Origin: Lysinibacillus sp. FJAT-14745
Lineage (GTDB): Bacteria > Bacillota > Bacilli > Bacillales_A > Planococcaceae
DNA: 64,000 bases
NCBI RefSeq assembly: GCF_001275675.1
Contig: NZ_LITM01000001.1
Coordinates: 107,696-171,695, forward strand
Reading direction: 5' to 3'
Position numbers and translations under genes: made by a program. Positions 34,502 through 44,418 of the stretch are shown here, piece after piece. The notes beneath the pieces are model-generated. The model saw nothing but the letters and a program-made list of their open reading frames with translations, was not told where the DNA came from and did no database searches. Within the stretch, counting starts at the first letter, position 1. The number at the start of each line of letters is the position of its first letter.

Positions 34502-35251
34502 ATGAAATTTGTATTTGATTTAGACGGTACGATTTGTTTTAAGGGCCAACCATTAAGTAAGGGAATTACTAATGCTCTAGAAGCTTGTATTGAGAATGAC
34601 CATGAAATTATTTTTGCATCAGCTCGTCCGATTCGTGATTTATTACCTGTATTACCTGAAACAATGCGGAAATTTCCAATGGTCGGGGGAAATGGTGCAT
34701 TCGTTGCACAGAACGGAGAAACTGTTGAGGTAACAGCATTTGCAGCAGAAATTGTAGAAGAGATTCAAAACATTATTTCAGCATTTCAACTGCCGTATTT
34801 AGTAGACAGTGATTGGGATTATGCGTATACAGGTAGTGAGGCACATCCAATTTATCAAAATCTAGATCCACTAAAGCTTGCGAAAAAAGTAGCATTACAT
34901 GAACTAAACGATATCGTAAAAATTGTTTTATTTCCTGGAGAGCATCATAAAGAAATATTGGCTGAATTACAGAAGTTGCCTATCTCGTTATACGAGCATA
35001 GTGCAGAAAATATTGTAGATATGAGTCCTAATGGCATTGATAAATGGAATGGCTTAATGAAATTAGGTGTCGCTGAAGGGGAATTTATCGCATTTGGGAA
35101 TGACGCGAATGATGCTTCAATGTTTGTAAAGGCAAAAGAAAGTGTTTGTGTAGGTGAGCATAAAGTACGTGAGCTTGCATCGTTACAAGTACCAAGTACG
35201 GAAACGGCAGTAATTGATATGCTAAATGTCTTAAATGAAAAGTATAAATAA
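34502..35251 (+). CDS. HAD-superfamily hydrolase, Cof-like (class IIB)
   Basis: 249 residues. Motif I FVFDLDGTICFKG at the N-terminus, motif II IFASARPIRD, a C2 cap (residues 80-180), and the motif III/IV region SPNGIDKWNGL..FGNDANDASMF. These are Mg-dependent phosphatases acting on sugar or nucleotide phosphates; substrate unknown. ATG 34502 favoured over GTG 34496 by spacing to AGAGG. No operon partner. Confidence 0.87.
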   Translation: MKFVFDLDGTICFKGQPLSKGITNALEACIENDHEIIFASARPIRDLLPVLPETMRKFPMVGGNGAFVAQNGETVEVTAFAAEIVEEIQNIISAFQLPYLVDSDWDYAYTGSEAHPIYQNLDPLKLAKKVALHELNDIVKIVLFPGEHHKEILAELQKLPISLYEHSAENIVDMSPNGIDKWNGLMKLGVAEGEFIAFGNDANDASMFVKAKESVCVGEHKVRELASLQVPSTETAVIDMLNVLNEKYK

Positions 35252-35280
35252 GAGACTTTATCGGATTAGATTTTAGTGCT

Positions 35281-35364
35281 ACCCGAGCAGTTATTGACTT
35301 TACCTGATCAGATTTCAGAGCAACCCGAGCAGTTATGGGTCTTACCTGATCAGATTTCAGAGCA
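35281..35364. repeat. 42-nt tandem direct repeat (two full units plus a degenerate half)
   Basis: Units 35281-35322 and 35323-35364 are identical except in a 6-base stretch (TGACTT versus GGGTCT). Each begins ACCCGAGCAGTTAT and ends TACCTGATCAGATTTCAGAG plus CA. The preceding 35262-35280 looks like a decayed right half. The array abuts the truncated HD-hydrolase gene. Confidence 0.8.
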
Positions 35365-35690
35365 TGCTAAAAGAAGAAAAGAGACAAAATGAAATTCTAG
35401 CGATTGAAAAAATAAGAGATATGTTAGGCAATGACACAGGCCAACAGTTTTATGATTTGAGGTTTAAATTTGAGCATAAAGATACATATGAGGCCAAAGT
35501 GGCAAATGCTCTAGATAAACTAGAAGTACAAATTCAGCACAACGAAGCTGCCATTGAAACGTGGTTACCGATTGAGCATGAAATGACATTTTTGCTAGGA
35601 AAACATACTGATTTTTACATAGTGTTAACTGAGCTCAAGAACCTTATTGAAGCGGAAGGTGCGGAGAAATTAAGGCAAGCGGGGTTTTAA
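35364..35690 (+). pseudogene. HD-domain phosphohydrolase fragment (N-terminus missing)
   Basis: About 108 codons. VANALDKLEVQIQHNEAAIE, WLPIEHEMTF and the C-terminal ELKNLIEAEGAEKLR match the second half of the YfbR-like/HD-domain nucleotidase family, but the N-terminal half that carries the metal-binding His and HD residues is missing. Its first codon is the last base of the 42-nt repeat array, so the 5' half appears to have been lost at a repeat. No ribosome site is seen. Likely non-functional. Confidence 0.65.
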
Positions 35691-35767
35691 TAAATGAAAT
35701 CATTGAATGACATATACTAGATTCGGGGTTTTCCTTCCGAACTGTTTAAAAGATATAAAAAAGTTAT

Positions 35768-35810
35768 CCTCTCCCGAATTGTATGTAATAAACAAATACA
35801 ATTCGGGAGA
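35768..35810. terminator. Bidirectional terminator
   Basis: CTCCCGAATTGTAT and ATACAATTCGGGAG form a perfect stem between the HD fragment and the convergent chemoreceptor gene. Confidence 0.8.
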
Positions 35811-35855
35811 TTTATTATGGATAACGATAAACAAGCTTGTGGAAAAAAGGACTTG

Positions 35856-37550
35856 TTACTCCACCTTAAAACGTGAAACCTGTGTTTGTAGTTCCTCGGC
35901 CATGTTTGATAATGTAGCAGCGGAAGCGGCAACTTCTTCAATAGTCGCTAGTTGTTCCTCAGAAGCAGAAGCTACATTTTGCAAATTAGATGAAGACATC
36001 TGTGCGATTGTTGCAATTTCATCGAAGGATGCGTAAATTTGCTCAGCACTCGATGACATTTCTTCAGAAACTGTTGTTGCTTCTTGAATTTGCTTGGATA
36101 CTTGTTCAATCAGTTCAACGATTTTTGAGAAGCCTTCCTCCGCTACTTTTACAACTTGCATACCCACTTGTACCTCTTGTGTACCAGTATCCATAACAGT
36201 TACGGCGTGGTTTGTATTTTGTTGGATTTCTGAAATCAAAGTTGCAATTTGTTCAGCAGATCGTTTGGATTGCTCCGCTAACTTTTTCACTTCATCGGCA
36301 ACTACTGCAAAGCCACGACCATGATCCCCTGCACGTGCTGCCTCAATTGCAGCATTCAGTGCTAGTAAATTTGTTTGCTCTGCGATATCCGTAATGAGAC
36401 CAATAATATTTCCAATTTCAACAGAATGGTTTTCTAAATTTTTCACAACGCTAGCAGATTCTAAAACTGCTGAATTAATTGTGTCCATCTGTGTAATAAC
36501 GCGGTGTAGCGAATCATTGCCTCTATTAGCTTCAGTATTTGTCTCTATAGCAAGTTCTGAAACGGCAGCTGTAGTCGCAGCTAGTTGTTGAATGCCTTTT
36601 GTCATATTTTTCATAGCTGCTGAGCTTTCAGTAGCATTTTTTCCTTGAGTTTCGGAGCCACTTGCTACTTCTTGTATAGAGGAAGTAATTTGTTCGGTCG
36701 CTTGGATTGTTTGTTCAGCACTTGCGGTTAACTCAGCGGCAGAACCACTCACTTGCACAGTGTTATGACGTACATTTGTAATAAGGTCCTTTAAGTTTAC
36801 TGCCATTTGATTAAAGGCAAGTGCTAAATCACCTACCTCATCACGATTCTTAATGTGAATTTGCTCAGCTGTTAAATCACCCTCAGCAATCTTTTTCGCA
36901 GTCTTTGCCATACCTTTGATAGGGCGGGAAATAAGACTTCCCATGACCATAGCAATTATCAGACTAATGACAACAGCAAACACGCCAAGAATAATCATTT
37001 GGAATTTAATAGCTTGAATTTCTTTTGATGTAGCAACGATTTTTCCTTGTATATGCTCATCTTGGTAGTTAGCGAGGTTAGCTACACGTTCATCGAATTG
37101 TTTAATAATTAGTCGGCCTTGTGTGCTATCAAGTTTTTCGTATTGCTCTGTTTCTCCAGCAGACTTTAATGAAAACATTCGATCTGCGAACTGTTGGGCA
37201 TCTTGCTCGCTTTTATTGATGGCTTCTAATAATTCAGTAGATTTTTGAGAATCGAACGATGCCATTAATTCATCATATTTCTTTTTAAATTCTTCACGGG
37301 ACGCCTTATTACTTTGAAAATTTTGCTTGTCCCCAAGTAATAGATAGCCTCTCATACTTACAATTTCTTGTTTAGCAATTACACGTAGCTCTTGAATACT
37401 AATAGATTTAGTTGTTTGTTCTTCAAGTAACACACGATATGTCTTGTTTACGGAATTAAGCTGTTTAATATTTAATCCGATTGTGCCAACTAGTACTAAA
37501 ATAACAATAAAAAAACCAAGTATTAACTTTTTGTAGATAGTAAATCGCAT
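35856..37550 (-). CDS. Methyl-accepting chemotaxis protein
   Basis: 564 residues. N-terminal membrane helix ([18 protein letters not shown]), a four-helix-bundle sensor of about 160 residues, second helix ([19 protein letters not shown]), HAMP domain, and a long coiled-coil signalling domain with the conserved tip [20 protein letters not shown] plus [19 protein letters not shown]. It should relay ligand binding to CheA/CheW. The ligand is unknown. It is monocistronic; I see no convincing SigD promoter. Confidence 0.93.
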   Translation of the reverse strand: MRFTIYKKLILGFFIVILVLVGTIGLNIKQLNSVNKTYRVLLEEQTTKSISIQELRVIAKQEIVSMRGYLLLGDKQNFQSNKASREEFKKKYDELMASFDSQKSTELLEAINKSEQDAQQFADRMFSLKSAGETEQYEKLDSTQGRLIIKQFDERVANLANYQDEHIQGKIVATSKEIQAIKFQMIILGVFAVVISLIIAMVMGSLISRPIKGMAKTAKKIAEGDLTAEQIHIKNRDEVGDLALAFNQMAVNLKDLITNVRHNTVQVSGSAAELTASAEQTIQATEQITSSIQEVASGSETQGKNATESSAAMKNMTKGIQQLAATTAAVSELAIETNTEANRGNDSLHRVITQMDTINSAVLESASVVKNLENHSVEIGNIIGLITDIAEQTNLLALNAAIEAARAGDHGRGFAVVADEVKKLAEQSKRSAEQIATLISEIQQNTNHAVTVMDTGTQEVQVGMQVVKVAEEGFSKIVELIEQVSKQIQEATTVSEEMSSSAEQIYASFDEIATIAQMSSSNLQNVASASEEQLATIEEVAASAATLSNMAEELQTQVSRFKVE

Positions 37551-37861
37551 AGTTGTTGTTTCCTTTCTCTATATTTTAGTAGAAATGTTACAAAAAAATG
37601 AAATATGTATATACCATTTATATCAGATTATATGAATTTTACAAAGTATTATGAGTATTTTTACTATAATGAATAGGATTAATAAGGAAGTAAGTTGTAG
37701 ACAAAATGATAAAAAAAGCAGAATAAATTGCTGTTTTACCGTTAGTGAAAGCGGATAGTTACCTGTATATAACAAACAATTGTGACGATTTACATAATTT
37801 TGAAACTAATTGAATTGTAGTAACGTAGAATAAAAAAAGGAATAAGCAAGGAAGTGTGAAG
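37551..37861. other. Intergenic region with no recognised feature
   Basis: AT-rich spacer between the divergent chemoreceptor and DUF1648 genes. It must hold both promoters, but I could not fix clear elements. No ORF or repeat of note. Confidence 0.5.
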
Positions 37862-38356
37862 ATGTATAGACCAATTTTGAATTTGCCGAAAACGAAATAT
37901 GAAAAGATTTGGGATTATATCGGTGGCGGGTTATTTGTACTGTCCATTCTTTATATTTTTGTAATGTGGGGCAAACTCCCCGAAGAGATTCCAGGTCATT
38001 TTAATGGAGCAGGAGAAGTTGATCGTTGGGGTTCGAAAATAGAGGTACTCATCCTTCCGTTCATCGGACTATTTCTATGGATCTTGCTAGGGTTACTTGA
38101 AAAAGCTCCTCATATGCATAATTACCCGGCACGCTTAAACGAAAGTAATGTAGAGGCATTTTATTTGAATAGCCGAAAAGGATTGAATGAAATAAAAAAC
38201 CTCTGTCTAATTTTATTTGCAGCTATATCATTCCAAATGATACGTATTGCACTTGGGAAGGTAGAGAATATCGGTTGGTGGTTCTTACCAATCGTGCTAA
38301 TTGTAATAGCTATTCCGATTATTAAAGGAATAATTGCGACTACAAAAATTAAGTAA
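37862..38356 (+). CDS. DUF1648 membrane protein
   Basis: 164 residues with four hydrophobic helices. The DUF1648 signature LPEEIPGHFNGAGEVDRWGS lies after the first helix; this domain is shared with SdpI immunity-type proteins, though the SdpI C-terminal domain is absent. Function unknown. ATG 37862 with AAGGAAG. Monocistronic with its own terminator. Confidence 0.8.
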   Translation: MYRPILNLPKTKYEKIWDYIGGGLFVLSILYIFVMWGKLPEEIPGHFNGAGEVDRWGSKIEVLILPFIGLFLWILLGLLEKAPHMHNYPARLNESNVEAFYLNSRKGLNEIKNLCLILFAAISFQMIRIALGKVENIGWWFLPIVLIVIAIPIIKGIIATTKIK

Positions 38357-38370
38357 CTTATCTCAATTTT

Positions 38371-38400
38371 AAACGCTCGAGAATGTTCGAGCGTTTTTTT
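38371..38400 (+). terminator. Rho-independent terminator
   Basis: AAACGCTCGA pairs with TCGAGCGTTT, followed by seven T. Confidence 0.92.
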
Positions 38401-38480
38401 ATACGAAAATTTCACTAAATCAGCTATACTATCAAAACTAAGAGAAAATTGTATTGATAAGTAGAAGAGGTGTCAAAACT

Positions 38481-39137
38481 ATGCAAAAGAAATTTAAAAT
38501 GAAGGATGGATTGTCCATTGCTATTCATAATCAACCACAGGAGATGCTTTTAGAGGGAATATCCCAAACAGGAAATGCACCTCATGATCGAATCATTGCC
38601 TTTGTGTTTAATATCGATGAAATGGTAACGTATTTACAAAATGCACTAAAGTTAAACACTCTTACGGAACAAGGCTATTTATTTTTTGTTTATCCGAAAA
38701 AGGGGAATAAGAAGTATGAACAGTTTATCCATCGCGATGAAATCTTCCCAGCAATTCAAGTGGACGAGGAAAAATACATTGTCGACAGTGATTATAAATT
38801 TGCAAGTCTGATGTCGTTAGATGAGACATTTTCTATATTAAGTATAAAGAGAGATGGCAAGGGACGTGGTAAGAAGAAGACAGCGAGTAGTCAGTGCGTT
38901 AGTGACTATGAAGGTATGATTCCTCAATTGCGTGATTCACTTGCGGAAAATCCGGATGATTTAACATTTTACGATGGATTAACACCGGGTTATCAGAAGG
39001 ACTGGGCCCGTTATATCTATAGTGCGAAAAAGGAAGAGACGCAAGTAGCACGTCTAGAGGAGATGCGTGAAATTATTAGATTAGGCTACAAAACAAAGGA
39101 ATTATACCGAAAAGCAAAGGCAGAAGGTAAAGCATAA
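38481..39137 (+). CDS. YdeI/OmpD-associated family protein
   Basis: 218 residues. The C-terminal third (LRDSLAENPDDLTFYDGLTP, GYQKDWARYIYSAKKEETQV then ARLEEM) is the bacteriocin-protection/OmdA motif of the YdeI family; the N-terminal 140 residues are a separate, unassigned domain. Cytoplasmic; role unclear. Start ATG 38481 with AGAGGTG, 27 bases inside a longer open frame. Confidence 0.75.
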   Translation: MQKKFKMKDGLSIAIHNQPQEMLLEGISQTGNAPHDRIIAFVFNIDEMVTYLQNALKLNTLTEQGYLFFVYPKKGNKKYEQFIHRDEIFPAIQVDEEKYIVDSDYKFASLMSLDETFSILSIKRDGKGRGKKKTASSQCVSDYEGMIPQLRDSLAENPDDLTFYDGLTPGYQKDWARYIYSAKKEETQVARLEEMREIIRLGYKTKELYRKAKAEGKA

Positions 39138-39278
39138 ATAATAAAGAGACTTTATTTGTTCCTATAAATGATGCTATATTCATTGGAATTGGTAATCCAT
39201 CATTAGCTATTTTGTGAAATAGTGCAGAGGTTTAGCGACTAAGTAGGATTCATTACGCGCATAGCGATTGAGGATAAG

Positions 39279-39325
39279 TGGCTCATCGGACGCCCCAAAA
39301 AGCGCCCAGTTGGAACGGGAATCAA
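39279..39325. repeat. R2 repeat, copy c (right half only)
   Basis: GGCTCATCGGACGCCCC through GCGCCCAGTTGGAACGGG to AATCAA. Like copy b it starts at GGCTCATCGG, so both lost the same left half. Confidence 0.7.
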
Positions 39326-39413
39326 ATCTAAGTTATGTAATGAGTCTTTTAATTAATAAAAATTGTTAGTCAAAAAATTTAGCAATAATACTATGTTGAA
39401 AAGAGGGCAGAGT

Positions 39414-39851
39414 ATGAAGAACACATATATTGAACAAGTGGATGAAAAATGGCGAGAGAGTTTTGCTAAACTTGTGGATGTGGTAGAAAGCAATTTACCA
39501 GAGGGTTTTGAAGAGAGTATGTATTATGACATGGTAAGCTATGTTGTCCCACTATCTACTTATCCGAAGGGCTATCATGTCACACCAAATACTCCTTTGC
39601 CCTTTATAAGTCTTGCTGCACAAAAACGCCATATCGCAGTTTATCATATGGGCATTTATGCAGATCAAGCGTTACTCTCGTGGTTCCAGGAGGAATATGC
39701 GAAACGAGTACCGACGAAACTCAATATGGGGAAGAGCTGTATTCGTTTTACAAGCACTAAAAATATTCCGTATGAATTAATTGGAGAGCTTGTTTCGAAA
39801 ATGACACCAGCGCAATGGATTACAAAATATGAAGGGGAGTTAAATAAATGA
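39414..39851 (+). CDS. DUF1801 (YdhG/YdeI-like) protein
   Basis: 145 residues. LPEGFEESMYYDMVSYVVPL, then YPKGYHVTPNTPLPFISLAA, YHMGIYADQ and MGKSCIRFTSTKNIP are typical of the DUF1801 fold, distantly frataxin-like. No enzymatic assignment. ATG 39414 behind AGAGGGC. Its stop overlaps the start of the next gene by four bases, so the two are translationally coupled. Confidence 0.8.
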   Translation: MKNTYIEQVDEKWRESFAKLVDVVESNLPEGFEESMYYDMVSYVVPLSTYPKGYHVTPNTPLPFISLAAQKRHIAVYHMGIYADQALLSWFQEEYAKRVPTKLNMGKSCIRFTSTKNIPYELIGELVSKMTPAQWITKYEGELNK

Positions 39852-40225
39852 AAAGTGCCACTACATTTTTAATGTTTCAGGGACAAGCCAATGAAGCTAT
39901 TCAGCAATATCAACAGTGGTTTTCAGAATTACAAGTGGAAAGCTTAACTTATATGGAAAACTCAAAACAGGTTGCGATGGCTGTTCTTCATTTAAAAGGC
40001 TTGAAAATGATGGTGAATGATAGTGTAATACAGCATAACTTTACATTTACACCGTCAACTTCTATTTTTATGGAATGTGAGTCTGAAGAAGAAATCGACA
40101 GTCTAGTTGCTCAAATTTTAGAGGGTGGACAAGCGTTAATGCCACTTAATAATTATGGATTTTCTAAGAAATTTGCCTGGATTCAGGATCGTTTCGGTGT
40201 ATCCTGGCAACTAACGTATAATTGA
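39848..40225 (+). CDS. VOC-family PhnB/3-demethylubiquinone methyltransferase-like protein
   Basis: 125 residues of the glyoxalase/VOC fold: TFLMFQGQANEAIQQYQQWF at the start and SKKFAWIQDRFGVSWQLTYN at the end are characteristic of the PhnB-like group. Most members lack proven catalysis. Overlaps the DUF1801 gene by four bases (ATGA). Confidence 0.8.
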   Translation: MKSATTFLMFQGQANEAIQQYQQWFSELQVESLTYMENSKQVAMAVLHLKGLKMMVNDSVIQHNFTFTPSTSIFMECESEEEIDSLVAQILEGGQALMPLNNYGFSKKFAWIQDRFGVSWQLTYN

Positions 40226-40329
40226 TTTTTAGAAGAAATATATATGAATAAATGGATGAAATAACTTTATTATGTTAGTAGAGGATGATACAAAATCCGT
40301 TGTTAATCATGTTAAAAGGAGAATAGCAT

Positions 40330-41310
40330 ATGGTAGTAACTTTAGTGAGACACGATATAAAATATGCTGAAGCGATGCATGCATTGTCTTCTATGCCACA
40401 GGTTCGAGATGCGCTAGGGTTACCTGCTGGCAAAGTGGAAGATACGATTAATTTTATTAAACGTGAATGTGTGGACGAAGAAGCTGGAAAGACAGTCCCT
40501 CGTGTTGTTCTGGATGAGGAAGGACAACTTATTGGTGTGACGGCATTAATGTTTATTGATCACACTAAAAAGAGCTGTCATATTGGCTCTTGGCTGGGCT
40601 ATGAATTTTGGGGAAAAGGCTATAATCTTCAATCAAAAGTTGCGATTTTAGATATTGCATTCTTTGAGTTAGGGCTAGAGCATGTTTTTGCAGGAGCTAG
40701 AATGGTCAATATTCGCTCACAAAAGGCACAGGAAAAGTTGTCTTTTATTCTATTAGGAGTTGAGAAAGACTTTCCGCAGGAGCATTCATGGCTAGAGGTC
40801 AAAGAAAAGCAACCATGTGTTTTAAATGTTTTTGAGCGCGAAGATTTTGTTCGATATCGTACATCCTTAAAGAAAGTGGAAGGTGTGCGGGAAGACTATA
40901 TACCACAATTATTATTAGCTGATGAAAGTGAAGTCGCTGTTCGTGAATATTTAAATAACGGTGAATTATACGAAATTAAATGTGGTGAGGAATTAGCGGG
41001 TGTAGCGTTACTTCTTGCACAGTCTGATACGACAGTAGAGTTAAAAAATATTGCGATTGTACCGAAGTATCAAGGTAAAGGGCTTGGAAAAGAAGCACTG
41101 CGACAAATAACAACAATTTGTCAATCGCAAGGATATCGAACGATAATAGTTGGAACAGCAAATTCTAGTATTGATAATATTGCCTTCTATCAAAAAGCAG
41201 GTTTTCGTATGGAAGCAATTGAAAAAGATTTTTTCAGTAATTACCCAGAGCCAATCTATGAAAATGGAATTCGTGCACTAGATATGATTTTCTTTTCCAA
41301 GGCATTATAA
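40330..41310 (+). CDS. Tandem GNAT acetyltransferase (RimL-like plus GNAT)
   Basis: 326 residues with two acetyltransferase domains. Residues 1-170 resemble RimJ/RimL ribosomal-protein acetyltransferases (SWLGYEFWGKGYNLQSKVAI). Residues 190-326 form a second, complete GNAT fold with the acetyl-CoA loop VPKYQGKGLGKEALRQIT and AFYQKAGFRMEAIEKDFFSN. One uninterrupted frame, so a natural fusion is more likely than a sequence error. Substrates unknown. Ends at a bidirectional terminator facing nsrR. Confidence 0.85.
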   Translation: MVVTLVRHDIKYAEAMHALSSMPQVRDALGLPAGKVEDTINFIKRECVDEEAGKTVPRVVLDEEGQLIGVTALMFIDHTKKSCHIGSWLGYEFWGKGYNLQSKVAILDIAFFELGLEHVFAGARMVNIRSQKAQEKLSFILLGVEKDFPQEHSWLEVKEKQPCVLNVFEREDFVRYRTSLKKVEGVREDYIPQLLLADESEVAVREYLNNGELYEIKCGEELAGVALLLAQSDTTVELKNIAIVPKYQGKGLGKEALRQITTICQSQGYRTIIVGTANSSIDNIAFYQKAGFRMEAIEKDFFSNYPEPIYENGIRALDMIFFSKAL

Positions 41311-41329
41311 AATAATATAGACATAAAGA

Positions 41330-41365
41330 AATACCCGTCCAACTTGAGTTGTGCGGGTATTTTTA
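41330..41365. terminator. Bidirectional terminator
   Basis: AATACCCG pairs with CGGGTATT, flanked by A-rich and T-rich tracts; shared by the tandem GNAT gene and nsrR. Confidence 0.8.
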
Positions 41366-41800
41366 TTCGCCAAGCAACAGTGCCATCAACTTTTCTTTCG
41401 AATGTAAAAAGTCATCTAGAGTATAGCGATCTAGGACGGCTAAATAGGCTTGTAGTGCTTCGTATAATACACCTTTTAGCTGACATTCTGGCGCAATCTT
41501 ACATAGATTATTTTCTTTGTCAAAGCATTCGACAAGATGAAAATCCTCTTCTGTATGGCGTACTATTTCACCTATTGTAATGGTCTTTGGATCAATTGCT
41601 AGGCGAATTCCGCCACCACGCCCTCGAATCGTTTCAATATAGCCCAATAATCCAAGCTGGTGTGTCACCTTCATTAAATGGTTTTTCGATATATTATAAG
41701 CATCTGAAATTTCTTGGATAGTTGATAATTGGCCATCTTCCTTTGCACCCAAATATATGAGTGTTCGAAGGGAATAATCTGTGTATAAAGTTAAGCGCAT
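41363..41800 (-). CDS. nsrR: Rrf2-family nitric oxide sensor NsrR
   Basis: 145 residues. Rrf2 winged helix (MRLTLYTDYSLRTLIYLGAK, SKNHLMKVTHQLGLLGYIET) and an iron-sulfur site with three Cys in ECFDKENNLCKIAPEC. In B. subtilis NsrR binds a 4Fe-4S cluster and represses hmp and nitrite genes until NO disrupts it. Here it is divergent from hmp, and NsrR-type palindromes lie in the shared spacer. Confidence 0.92.
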   Translation of the reverse strand: MRLTLYTDYSLRTLIYLGAKEDGQLSTIQEISDAYNISKNHLMKVTHQLGLLGYIETIRGRGGGIRLAIDPKTITIGEIVRHTEEDFHLVECFDKENNLCKIAPECQLKGVLYEALQAYLAVLDRYTLDDFLHSKEKLMALLLGE

Positions 41801-41881
41801 AAGAACACCCTACTTTCTATAGTTCAAAATAATTATAGCATTTTTACCTTGAAGTATTATGAATTCAATACTTTTTTAAAG

Positions 41882-41898
41882 ATGTATTTAAAATACAT
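41882..41898. promoter_or_regulatory. NsrR box 1 (perfect ATGTATTT-A-AAATACAT)
   Basis: A perfect 8-1-8 palindrome matching the Bacillota NsrR consensus ATGYATTTNAAATRCAT, 93 bases upstream of hmp. Confidence 0.85.
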
Positions 41899-41921
41899 TA
41901 ATTATGTCCATTTTGTTAAAG

Positions 41922-41938
41922 ATGTATTTTATATATTG
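41922..41938. promoter_or_regulatory. NsrR box 2 (partial)
   Basis: ATGTATTTTATATATTG: left half perfect, right half degenerate; 40 bases (about four helical turns) from box 1, suggesting cooperative binding near the hmp promoter. Confidence 0.6.
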
Positions 41939-41990
41939 CTTTTAAAAAGTGAGAGCGTTATATTGTAATCACGAAAGGATGGTAAGCGAT

Positions 41991-43157
41991 ATGTTAAAAC
42001 AAGAAACAGTACAAATTATTAAAGCAACAGTTCCTGTATTAGAAGTTCATGGAGTGGAAATTACTAAAACGTTTTATAAAAATATGTTTCAAGCTCATCC
42101 AGAATTATTAAATATTTTTAACCATACAAATCAAGAAAAAGGCCGTCAGCAAACGGCGTTAGCAAACACAGTTTATGCTGCAGCAGTCCATATTGAAAAT
42201 TTAGAAGCTATTTTACCAGCAGTGATGTTAATTGCTCATAAACACCGTAGTCTAGGTATTTTACCTGAGCACTATCCAATAGTAGGAGAAAACTTACTAA
42301 AAGCGATTAAAGAAGTACTTGGTGATGCAGCAACAGATGATATTATTAATGCTTGGGCTGAAGCATATGGCGTCATTGCAGATATCTTCATTCAAGTAGA
42401 AGAAGAGCTATATCAAAAAGCTGAGGGTAATGGCGGATGGCGCTTATTTAAACCATTGAAAGTAGCGAAAAAAGTAGTAGAAAGTGATCTTGTTACATCT
42501 ATCTACTTTGAAAATGAAGATGGTTCTCCACTACCAGCTTATGAGCCAGGTCAATATATCAGTATTCGTGTGAAAGTACCGGGTGAAGAATATTTAATGA
42601 ACCGTCAATATACACTTTCACAAGCAAGTACAGAAGATGGTTATCGCATTTCGGTAAAACGTGAAAGCGATCATACGCCAAATGGTAAAGTATCTAACTT
42701 TATTCACGACGTATTAGAAGTCGGAGATTTAGTGGATGTAAGTGCTCCAGCAGGGCTGTTTGTATTAGAAGAAACTGCTGCTCCAATTACATTTGTAAGT
42801 GGTGGTATCGGTGTAACTCCATTAAACAGTATGCTGCAATCATTAAAAGATAATGCGGCAAATGAGGTGAGCTTTATCCAATGTGCGCGCAACGAAAAAG
42901 TTGTGGCATTTAGCGATGACATTCAAAAGAAAGTAAGTGTTCTCCCAAACGCGACATACACAGCGTTATATTCGGATGAAGATAAGATAATTACAAAAGA
43001 ATTTTTAGCTGAAAAAGTAGCCAATAATGCAGATGTTTACGTATGTGGACCTGTTGGCTTTATGGAAGCAGTCATTAAAAATTTACAAGAGATTGGCGTG
43101 AAAGACGAAAAAATTCATTATGAATTCTTTGGTCCAGCCATGCAATTAGCAAAATAA
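41991..43157 (+). CDS. hmp: Flavohemoglobin (nitric oxide dioxygenase)
   Basis: 388 residues. N-terminal globin domain (residues 1-140; heme pocket [20 protein letters not shown] with proximal His), FAD domain ([23 protein letters not shown]) and NAD domain ([22 protein letters not shown]). It oxidises NO to nitrate using O2 and NADH in the cytoplasm. ATG 41991 with AAAGGATG. NsrR boxes upstream indicate NO-inducible expression. Confidence 0.95.
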   Translation: MLKQETVQIIKATVPVLEVHGVEITKTFYKNMFQAHPELLNIFNHTNQEKGRQQTALANTVYAAAVHIENLEAILPAVMLIAHKHRSLGILPEHYPIVGENLLKAIKEVLGDAATDDIINAWAEAYGVIADIFIQVEEELYQKAEGNGGWRLFKPLKVAKKVVESDLVTSIYFENEDGSPLPAYEPGQYISIRVKVPGEEYLMNRQYTLSQASTEDGYRISVKRESDHTPNGKVSNFIHDVLEVGDLVDVSAPAGLFVLEETAAPITFVSGGIGVTPLNSMLQSLKDNAANEVSFIQCARNEKVVAFSDDIQKKVSVLPNATYTALYSDEDKIITKEFLAEKVANNADVYVCGPVGFMEAVIKNLQEIGVKDEKIHYEFFGPAMQLAK

Positions 43158-43168
43158 ATAAATAGATG

Positions 43169-43217
43169 AACCCTTGTTATAAGAAGCAGTTATCTGCACT
43201 TGTAGCAAGGGTTTTTG
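43169..43217 (+). terminator. hmp terminator
   Basis: AACCCTTG pairs with CAAGGGTT after a long loop with TAAGAAGCAGTTATCTGC; five T follow. Confidence 0.75.
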
Positions 43218-43340
43218 AGTGCATAGGTTCGGAAGAATTATTAGATTTTTCGTAGTTTTTGAAAAAGTAATTGAATTCATAGTAAAACAGGTGGTAATAT
43301 ATCTTATAAGAATACTTGGGTATAGAAAGGGGAATTGTGG

Positions 43341-44402
43341 ATGGTCCAAATGGTTATTACAGGACTTATTTGTGGAGCTTTACTAGGATTTGTAATGCAG
43401 CGTGGTCGCTTTTGCTTAACTGGCGGATTCCGCGATATGTATTTGACAAAAGATAATCGTATGTTTTACGCATTACTGATTGCGATAGCAATTCAAAGTG
43501 TTGGTGTGTATACCTTAATTAGTTTAAAGGTATTTAAATTCAATGCTGGTTCTTTACCAATCGTAGCTGTTATTGTTGGTTCATTTATTTTTGGAATTGG
43601 CATTATTTTCGCTGGTGGTTGTGCAACAGGGACTTGGTATCGGGCAGGAGAAGGTTTAATTGGCAGTTGGATTGCATTAGCTGGATATATGCTTGTAGCA
43701 GCAATGATGAAATCAGGCGTATTGTTGCCACTGGATAAAGCTATTCAAGAAACGAGCATTGAAAGTAATTCTATTGCTGAGACAATTGGCGTAAACAACT
43801 GGTTGATTATAACGATTTTTGTAGTAGTTGTAGCATTTATCATTTACCGTGAGCTCAAGAAGCCACGATTGAAAATCCCGGGGTTAAAGCCGAAAAAAAC
43901 GGGATTAGCACATATTTTATTTGAAAAACGTTGGCATCCATTTATAACTGCAACAATTGTTGGTGTGATTGCAATTTTAGCATGGCCATTAAGTGTTGCT
44001 ACTGGTCGCATACATGGATTAGGAGTTACAACACCTTCTGCTAATATTTTGCAATTTTTAGTGACAGGACAAATTAGCTACATCAACTGGGGTGTTTTTC
44101 TAGTACTAGGAATTTTCTTAGGATCATTATTCGCAGCAAAAATGAGTGGCGAATTTAGATTCCGTATTCCAGATACAAAAACAGCGATTAACAGCTTCTG
44201 CGGTGGACTTATGATGGGGTTCGGCGCAGGTTTAGCAGGAGGTTGCTCAATTGGTAATGGATTGGTGATGACAGCGATGATGACTTGGCAAGGCTGGATT
44301 TCATTAGGGTTTATGATTTTAGGTACATGGACAGCATCTTACTTTGTATTCGTTCGACCAAGTAAAAAAGCTAAGCAATCTACGCAAGTAATAACAGCGT
44401 AA
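43341..44402 (+). CDS. tsuA: Thiosulfate transporter, YeeE/YedE (TsuA) family
   Basis: 353 residues with about nine hydrophobic helices. Three conserved motifs carry the Cys residues that form the substrate relay in TsuA: GRFCLTGGFRD near residue 20, FAGGCATGTWYRAGEG near 90 and AGGCSIGNGLVMTAMMTWQG near 300. TsuA brings thiosulfate into the cell. ATG 43341 has AAAGGGG at good spacing; a TTG two codons earlier is less likely. The next gene is a TusA-like partner as in known tsuA-tsuB pairs. Confidence 0.88.
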   Translation: MVQMVITGLICGALLGFVMQRGRFCLTGGFRDMYLTKDNRMFYALLIAIAIQSVGVYTLISLKVFKFNAGSLPIVAVIVGSFIFGIGIIFAGGCATGTWYRAGEGLIGSWIALAGYMLVAAMMKSGVLLPLDKAIQETSIESNSIAETIGVNNWLIITIFVVVVAFIIYRELKKPRLKIPGLKPKKTGLAHILFEKRWHPFITATIVGVIAILAWPLSVATGRIHGLGVTTPSANILQFLVTGQISYINWGVFLVLGIFLGSLFAAKMSGEFRFRIPDTKTAINSFCGGLMMGFGAGLAGGCSIGNGLVMTAMMTWQGWISLGFMILGTWTASYFVFVRPSKKAKQSTQVITA

Positions 44403-44418
44403 GAAGGAGTGTTTTTAT

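Noticed and set aside
35281-35364. 42-nt tandem repeats as a CRISPR remnant or iteron origin
   Set aside because: Units are directly adjacent with no spacers, and no replication protein is near.
37551-37700. SigD flagellar promoter for the chemoreceptor
   Set aside because: TAAA and a GATAT element exist on the minus strand but with about 10 instead of 15 bases between them.
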